Part shown: positions 58,311 through 64,000 of the stretch, in pieces
Numbering within the stretch: position 1 is the stretch's first letter
Layout: the number at the start of each line of letters is the position of its first letter
Source of the DNA: Clostridium senegalense JC122
GTDB taxonomy: Bacteria; Bacillota; Clostridia; Clostridiales; Clostridiaceae
Assembly: GCF_000285575.1 (NCBI RefSeq)
Contig: NZ_HE611051.1
Span: forward strand, 258,461-322,460
DNA: 64,000 nt
Reading direction: 5' to 3'
Position numbers and translations under genes: made by a program
The notes under the pieces: generated by a model
Told to the model about the DNA's origin: nothing
Databases searched by the model: none
What the model saw: only the letters and a program-made list of their open reading frames with translations

Positions 58311-58811
58311 TTAAATCCATTTTTCTGAGTGAATTTTCTTTTCTTCATAATTATATTTTGACTTTTCTTTTTCATTTTCATACCCTAAAGCTACTATAGC
58401 TACTGGTTTTATGTGATTAGGAACATTTAATAATCTACAAGCAGTTTTCATTCTTTCTTCTTCTGGATAAATTGCTATCCACACTCCACCTAGTTCTAAA
58501 GCCTCAACTGCTAACAACATGTTTTCCATAGCTGCTGCACAATCTTGAAGCCAATAAGCTTCCTTGTTTTGCTTTTCTACATTTGCACAAACAACAACTG
58601 CGGCTGCACAGTCTTCTAGCATTTGTGGAAGCTTATTCATTGTTTCTTTGTTTTTTACTACTATAAATTCTACACAATTAGTATTCATTGCTGATGGTGC
58701 TGCCATTCCACATTCCAAAATTTCTTTTATTTTTTCATCACAAACCAATTCATTAGTAAAGCTTCTTACACTTTTTCTATTTTTAATAATTTCTAAAACA
58801 TTATTTGCCAT
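58311..58811 (-). CDS. Nitroreductase family protein
   Basis: A 166-aa FMN-dependent oxidoreductase of the small nitroreductase type: NRKSVRSFTNELV, AAPSAMNTNCVEFIVV, DCAAAMENMLLAVEALELGG and WIAIYPEEERM. Substrate unknown. The ATG at 58811 is about ten bases after AAAGG; the ATG at 58820 overlaps the site. It is divergent from the radical SAM gene. Confidence 0.88.
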   Translation of the reverse strand: MANNVLEIIKNRKSVRSFTNELVCDEKIKEILECGMAAPSAMNTNCVEFIVVKNKETMNKLPQMLEDCAAAVVVCANVEKQNKEAYWLQDCAAAMENMLLAVEALELGGVWIAIYPEEERMKTACRLLNVPNHIKPVAIVALGYENEKEKSKYNYEEKKIHSEKWI

Positions 58812-59047
58812 AAAAATCATCCTTTCTTTATACCTTTACTAATTAGTTTGTATAATGTTTTATTTTTAATACTAATTTGATTAAAATATATTTGTATTTT
58901 TATCCCCTTCCTAAATAACCCTAATTTTACTTTAAAAATATTTGAAATTTATTTTTGTTATTGGTATAATAATTTGATTTTAAAACACAGAATTTAATAA
59001 TATAGTTATAATTGTAATTAATAGTATTTATACGGTGGTGATTTTAC

Positions 59048-60355
59048 TTGGAAATTTTAGATAAGTTAAAAATACTTAGTGATGCTGCTAAATATGATGT
59101 TTCTTGTTCTTCAAGTGGGAGTAAAAGAAAGAATATTAATAACGGACTTGGAAATTGCAGTACAAATGGAATTTGTCATACATTTACTCCTGATGGAAGA
59201 TGTGTTTCACTTTTAAAAATTCTTTTAACTAATTATTGTATTTATGACTGTGCTTATTGTATAAATAGAATTAGTAATGACATTCCTAGAGCTTTTTTTA
59301 CCCCTGATGAAGTAGTTGACTTAACTATAAATTTTTATAAAAGAAATTATATAGAAGGTTTGTTTTTAAGCTCTGCTATTATCCAAAATGTAAATTATAC
59401 TATGGAATTATTATTAAAGGTCACTAAAACATTACGAATTACTCATAAATTTAATGGATACATTCATGTTAAAGCTATTCCTGGTGCTGATGAAAAATTA
59501 ATTGAAGAAACAGGTTTATATGCTGATAGAATGAGCGTTAATATAGAGCTTCCATCTTCTCAAGGATTAAAACTTCTAGCACCTCAAAAGAATAAGGATA
59601 GCATATTAAAACCTATGTCTCTTATAAAAAAGCAAATAATTCATTCAAAAGAGAATAGCAAATTATTTAAGAATGCTCCCAAATTCGTTCCCGGTGGTCA
59701 AAGTACACAGCTTATTGTTGGTGCTACCAATGATAATGATTATGATATTCTAAAACTTTGTGAAAATTTATATAAAGGCTATAATTTAAAAAGAGTTTAT
59801 TATTCTGCATATGTACCTGTTAATCAAACACCAAATCTTCCTAATATAAAAGAACCACCACTTATAAGAGAAAATAGGCTTTATCAAGCAGATTGGCTTT
59901 TGCGTTTTTATGGGTTTAAAGCAGATGAAATTCTTAATAAAGATAATCCTAATTTTCATGATAAACTAGATCCTAAAACTTTCTATGCACTTAATAATCT
60001 TTATTTATTTCCCGTAGAGATAAATACTGCACCTTATGAACTTCTTTTAAGGGTTCCAGGTATAGGTATAAAATCTGCTAAACGAATAATTTTAACAAGA
60101 AAAGTTGGATTTTTAGATTTTTATGATTTGAAAAAATTAGGAATTGTGTTAAAAAGAGCTCAATATTTTATAACTTGTAAAGGAAAGTATTATGGTGATG
60201 TTGATCTTGATAAAGAAAAAATTGAAAACAGATTAGTTTTAAAAGAAAATCAAATAATTAAAAATGATAATTATGAGCAACTTTCTTTATTTTCAAAGTT
60301 ACCTAGTATACCTAATTCTGAAGATAAAGTTAAAATAATAACTGGTCAAATTTAA
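59048..60355 (+). CDS. Putative DNA modification/repair radical SAM protein (TIGR03916 type)
   Basis: A 435-aa radical SAM protein. The cluster motif is NYCIYDCAYC (Cys64, Cys68, Cys71), preceded by other cysteines (CSTNGICHTF, GRC). The barrel shows FLSSAIIQNVNYTMEL, FNGYIHVKAIPGAD and MSVNIELPSSQGLKLLAPQK. A helix-hairpin-helix DNA-binding motif lies near the C-terminus (LLLRVPGIGIKSAKRIIL). It is always found with a DUF4130 partner, as here (next gene, 29 bases on). The substrate lesion is unknown. It starts at TTG after GGTGGTGA. Confidence 0.92.
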   Translation: MEILDKLKILSDAAKYDVSCSSSGSKRKNINNGLGNCSTNGICHTFTPDGRCVSLLKILLTNYCIYDCAYCINRISNDIPRAFFTPDEVVDLTINFYKRNYIEGLFLSSAIIQNVNYTMELLLKVTKTLRITHKFNGYIHVKAIPGADEKLIEETGLYADRMSVNIELPSSQGLKLLAPQKNKDSILKPMSLIKKQIIHSKENSKLFKNAPKFVPGGQSTQLIVGATNDNDYDILKLCENLYKGYNLKRVYYSAYVPVNQTPNLPNIKEPPLIRENRLYQADWLLRFYGFKADEILNKDNPNFHDKLDPKTFYALNNLYLFPVEINTAPYELLLRVPGIGIKSAKRIILTRKVGFLDFYDLKKLGIVLKRAQYFITCKGKYYGDVDLDKEKIENRLVLKENQIIKNDNYEQLSLFSKLPSIPNSEDKVKIITGQI

Positions 60356-60384
60356 AGCAATAAAAAATGGTAGGTGAATTGTTT

Positions 60385-61125
60385 ATGAACATATATATTT
60401 TTGATGGGTCTTTTGAAGGCTTTTTGACTTGCATCTATCATAGTTATTATGATGATATTAAACCTAATAACATAATAGTAACCACAAATTACATTCCGAA
60501 TCTTATAGATAGTTTTGTAAATATAATTACTGACTTAGATAAATCTTCAAAAGTTTATACTGCAATGGAAAATACTTTTACTAATGAAACAATAAAAAAT
60601 ATTATGCATGTATTTCTTAGCAATAATGAAGAAAAATATTGGATACTGCACAATTATATAAGATTAGCTTTTAAATTTAAAAAAGATGTAGATATGTACT
60701 TAAATAATGATACTATCTTAAAAATTTCTAAAATTTCTAGAAATGTAAAATTAGAAGCTCATCGTTTTACTGGCTTTGTACGTTTTAAAGATTTGGGTAA
60801 TAATAAATTTTATGCTTCTATAGAACCTGATAATAATATTTTAATTCTTATAGCCTCCCATTTTACTCATAGATTTAAAAATCAAAGTTTTATAATACAT
60901 GATATTAAAAGAGAATTAGCACTTATATATGATGGCGAAAAATATTTTATAGATTTTTTTAGTAAAACAAATTATGAATTAGCAAACAAAATTAATGATA
61001 TGTTCTTCGAAGATTTATGGAAAGCTTACTATACTTCTGCTTCTATACAAAGCAGGAAAAATCCAAAGCTTCAGCATAGGCAAATGCCTAAAAGATATTG
61101 GAAATATTTAATTGAAACAAACTAA
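60385..61125 (+). CDS. DUF4130 (TIGR03915) putative DNA-metabolism protein
   Basis: A 246-aa partner of the radical SAM protein upstream. It starts MNIYIFDGSFEGFLTCIYHS and ends KNPKLQHRQMPKRYWKYLIE, both typical of the family; the middle has HRFTGFVRFKDL and HFTHRFKNQSFIIHDIKR. Homologues fused to uracil-DNA-glycosylase-like domains link the pair to DNA repair, an inference from the family. The ATG at 60385 follows TAGGTGA; the frame from 60367 lacks a site. Confidence 0.9.
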   Translation: MNIYIFDGSFEGFLTCIYHSYYDDIKPNNIIVTTNYIPNLIDSFVNIITDLDKSSKVYTAMENTFTNETIKNIMHVFLSNNEEKYWILHNYIRLAFKFKKDVDMYLNNDTILKISKISRNVKLEAHRFTGFVRFKDLGNNKFYASIEPDNNILILIASHFTHRFKNQSFIIHDIKRELALIYDGEKYFIDFFSKTNYELANKINDMFFEDLWKAYYTSASIQSRKNPKLQHRQMPKRYWKYLIETN

Positions 61126-61162
61126 AACGATAGAGCTAAAAAAATATTAGCTCTATCGTTTT
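61124..61162. terminator. Bidirectional terminator DUF4130 / GGDEF-EAL
   Basis: AAAACGATAGAGCTAA pairs with TTAGCTCTATCGTTTT; T tails on both strands between convergent genes. Confidence 0.88.
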
Positions 61163-63294
61163 TTAGAAATATTTTCTTTTTTTAAAAATGTAATAGTGTC
61201 ATTAAAACTCATTGGTTTTGCATAATAATATCCTTGAACTATATCACAGCAATGTTTTTTTAAATAATTTATTTGCTCTTCTTTTTCTACTCCTTCAGCA
61301 ATAACTAAAAGATTCAAACTATGTGCAAGCTTTATTAGTCCCTCTATAATTCTTTCACTTTTTTCGTTTACCCCTATGTCATCAATAAAACTTTTATCTA
61401 TTTTTAAGCAATCTAAATTTAATATCTTCAAATACTTTATAGGTGATAAACCAACTCCAAAATCGTCTAATGATATACTTATTCCATAATCATGAATATT
61501 ATCTAAAATAGCTAAATTTTTTTCTAATGCATCCATTATTAGACTCTCTGTTATTTCTAATTCTATAAATTTAGGTTTTAAATTATATTTTTTTAATGTA
61601 TCTTTTAAAAATTCTGTTAGTAATTTGTCTTCCAACTGTATTTTAGATAAATTCACAGATATTTTAAAATCATCGTATCCATTCTTAAGAAGTTCTTTAC
61701 ATTTTTTACAGGCTTCTTCAAAAACAAATCTTCCAATAGGAATTATCAATTTAGTACTTTCAGCAACTGGTATAAATTTGCTAGGTGGTATAACTCCTTT
61801 TTTTCCGTGATTCCATCTTAACAATGCCTCTAACCCTATTGTCTTTTCATCTTTAATATTTATCTTAGGTTGAAAAACTACATACATTTCATTTTTATTT
61901 ATAGCTTTTACTAAATCTTGTTCCATATTAAAGATCCTATTTACTTCATCACACTTATCTACTTCAAAAATACTAAAAGTATTTTTTCCTATACTTTTAG
62001 ATTTAAACATAGCAATATCTGCTTTATAGATTAAATCACTAATTATTGCTCCATGATCTGGATAAATTGCTATACCAACATTTACACTAACAAAAAAATC
62101 TTTTTTATCTATTTTTAATGGATATTTAAATAAATCAATTACTTTTTTTGCATTTTCTTTTATACTCATATATCCAGTAAAATCTTCATATAAAATAAAA
62201 AATTCATCTGCGTTGTATCTAAATACTGTATCCTTTTTATCTATTCCACTTTTAATCTTTTCCCCTACAGCTTTTAATAATTTATTACCAAAATCATATC
62301 CTAACTTATCATTAATTTCCTTAAAATCATCAATATCTACAAGCATTAAAGTCATTTTTTCTTTTATTTTTGTTGAATTCTCCACATCTTTTTTCATTAA
62401 AATTTCTCTTAAAAAAAATTTATTTGGAAGTTCTGTGATATCGTCAATATATCTTATTTGTGAATATTTTCTTTTTTCTTCTTTTTCTCTTGTTATATCC
62501 TTTACTGAAACATAAAGTTTATCTTTATTGCCTAAATTATCTAAATTAGCTTGTCCTCTAATTTCTATCCATTTTTCATTATTTCTTTTATTTATTAACC
62601 TAAACTGATTGTAATAATATATCTCACCACTTTTTAAAAACTCATTAAAAGACTTAATATATTTTAATGTATCATCTTTAGTGAAATATTCAATACATTG
62701 ATTCAAAGAATTTATTTTTGGTTCAAATTTAATTCATCTAATACTGCATTAATTGATGGACTCATTTTAATTTTTTATTTTTCGTATCTATATTTATTAC
62801 TCCATCAATTCCTCCACCTATGTATGGATAAGAACTTTCTTTGCTTTTATCAAACCATAGGTTTTCATACTGTTTAAATTTATCTATATATTCTACTATT
62901 ATCTTTTCATCATGTATATTTCTATAACTTATACCACTAGTAATTAATTTTCCTACTGTTCCATCAGCTCTTATTATTCTATATTCATTAGAAAATTTCT
63001 TTTTATCATCAGAAACAATATCCTTTAAAATTTTATCAAAAGAATACTCTACATCATCAGGATGTATAAATTGTTTCCAAAACTCTATATCATCCTTTTT
63101 TTTGTAATATTTTTTAATTCCTAAAATATCGTATCCTATAAAGTTTATATTAAATTCTTTAGTATTTATATTCCATTCCCATAAAATCTCATCGTAACTT
63201 TGTATAGTTTCTTCCGATTTTACCTTGTAATTTTTTTTATATTGTTGTATTGCTTATTTAAGTAACAATTATAAGCCTTATTATAAAAAATCAT
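61153..63294 (-). pseudogene. PAS-GGDEF-EAL cyclic-di-GMP protein with three homopolymer frameshifts
   Basis: The ATG at 63294 follows GAGGTG. The reading frame breaks at T8 (63231-63238), T6 (62771-62776) and T5 (62715-62719), plus strand; one extra base at each restores about 714 aa. The first PAS reads LWEWNINTKEFNINFIGYDI and FIHPDDVEY; a second PAS/PAC (YYNQFRLINKRNNEKWIEI) precedes a GGDEF domain with RYNADEFF in place of GGDEF, so the cyclase site looks degenerate. The EAL domain has GLEALLRW, ELEITES and DDFGVG...LDCLKIDKSF, a complete phosphodiesterase site. The intact downstream frame starts near 62706. All three changes are single missing bases. Confidence 0.8.
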
Positions 63295-63854
63295 ATAATA
63301 ACACCTCATATTTTTATACCACAATTTATATTTCAAAATAGATTTTCTAGTTTTTATTCTACATCCTCTTTTGAAATACCTTTGAAAAATTTAATTAATA
63401 AAATTATTCATTAAAAGTTTATTAATATACTAGAGTTTAAGTTTATTACTCTGTCAATAATATCTATATTAATTATTATTTTAAAAATGCCTTAACTATA
63501 CCCTTAATATTAACTTTACAGCTATTTAAATTAAAATCTAACTAAAATAATTTTATTCTCTAAAAAAATTTATCTTTTTTTTGTGAAAGATTTTTAAATG
63601 ACGTTTAAACTTAATTGTTGTAAACTTTATATATAATCAATAATATATTTTTTAACCTATACTAAAAGCTAATTTAATTTTAACTAACTATAATTCTAAT
63701 CGTTTTTCTATATCTTAGTCCTATATCTATTTATATATTTTAATACTGAAATTTTTTCTTTTTAAAAATTCTCTTCCTTAATATATAATAGATATGTATT
63801 AAAATTTTATAATTAAATTTTATTCCAAAATTATGAATTTAGAGAGGTATTTCT
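63295..63854. other. AT-rich gap
   Basis: About 560 bases with no gene. A TATAAT-like box near 63785-63790 could serve the small lysine-rich ORF; no -35 was convincing. Nothing else was seen. Confidence 0.4.
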
Positions 63855-63966
63855 ATGAAACACATTAAAAAAATAAAAAAAATAAAGAAAACTATTAAAA
63901 AAGCTTAAAAATAAGGTTGTTAAAAAGAAGACCATTAAAAAGAAAAAAATTATAAAGAAAAAATAA
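63855..63966 (+). pseudogene. Lysine-rich mini-ORF with frameshift in an A-tract
   Basis: The ATG at 63855 follows AGAGAGG. The peptide MKHIKKIKKIKKTIKKA ends after 17 codons. If the A6 run at 63897-63902 were one base shorter (or two longer), it would read on LKNKVVKKKTIKKKKIIKKK to the TAA at 63964-63966, about 36 residues of which over half are lysine. The amino-acid pattern persists on both sides of the frameshift, which argues that it was one gene. A clear terminator follows. It resembles a tiny nucleic-acid-binding or phase-variable peptide; the function is unknown. Confidence 0.5.
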
Positions 63967-63989
63967 CTAGCCTATAACTGGCTAGTTAT
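63963..63989 (+). terminator. Terminator of the lysine-rich ORF
   Basis: ATAACTAGCC pairs with GGCTAGTTAT, followed by TTATTTT on the plus strand; it starts at the stop codon. Confidence 0.8.
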
Positions 63990-64000
63990 TTATTTTATAT

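Noticed and set aside
1..64000. CRISPR arrays, tRNA or rRNA genes, prophage
   Set aside because: No regularly spaced repeats, cloverleaf-like GC-rich segments or phage structural genes were seen.

Overview
The window is very AT-rich, uses strong AGGAGG-type ribosome binding sites with frequent TTG/GTG starts, and carries anaerobe-type genes (rubrerythrin, methionine gamma-lyase, clostridial fused PurL, acyl-ACP thioesterase, TIGR03915/TIGR03916-type proteins). This points to chromosomal DNA of Clostridium sensu stricto (cluster I); the species cannot be fixed from sequence alone. No rRNA, tRNA, CRISPR array, prophage or intact insertion sequence was seen.

Layout. 1-6.8 kb: accessory region with the start of an MBOAT O-acyltransferase, a BBE-like FAD oxidase, a long-hairpin MITE-like element, a DUF434 protein, an effector-binding protein cut by an amber codon, a frameshifted secreted protein, a doubly frameshifted aromatic acid exporter, a PhnA-type zinc ribbon protein, and a repeat-filled gap. 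6.8-12.9 kb: an ABC-2 transporter operon ending in an erythromycin-esterase-like gene, then a PadR-HAAS-DUF4097 operon whose consensus promoter is overlapped by a 21-bp palindrome. 12.9-22.3 kb: NhaC antiporter, HelD, dipeptide epimerase, PepV dipeptidase and three tandem type I signal peptidases, the middle one frameshifted. 22.3-33.5 kb: the purine operon purL-E-C-F-M-N-H-D, read leftwards from a promoter with an inverted PurBox-like pair. 33.5-45 kb: hypothetical proteins, a lipoprotein, a hybrid-free sensor kinase, rubrerythrin, thioesterase, ferritin-like protein, MntP behind a yybP-ykoY (Mn2+) riboswitch, a flavin reductase and a soluble chemotaxis receptor. 45-50 kb: two tandem repeat copies, a MATE pump, then methionine gamma-lyase with a textbook sigma-54 promoter next to a TyrR-like activator. 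50-64 kb: a 38-codon small ORF with structured RNA, palindromic elements, dGTPase, DHFR, MATE pump, AraC regulator (frameshifted), nitroreductase, the radical-SAM/DUF4130 DNA-repair pair, a GGDEF-EAL protein with three frameshifts and a lysine-rich mini-ORF.

Two themes stand out. First, at least ten single-base length changes in A/T homopolymers break genes, and all fall in accessory or paralogous genes while the roughly 11-kb purine operon and other core genes are intact; this could be real decay or slippage, or residual long-read homopolymer error. Second, several regulatory circuits can be read directly: sigma-54/TyrR-like control of methionine gamma-lyase, PadR autoregulation, PurBox-like control of pur, and a manganese riboswitch for MntP.
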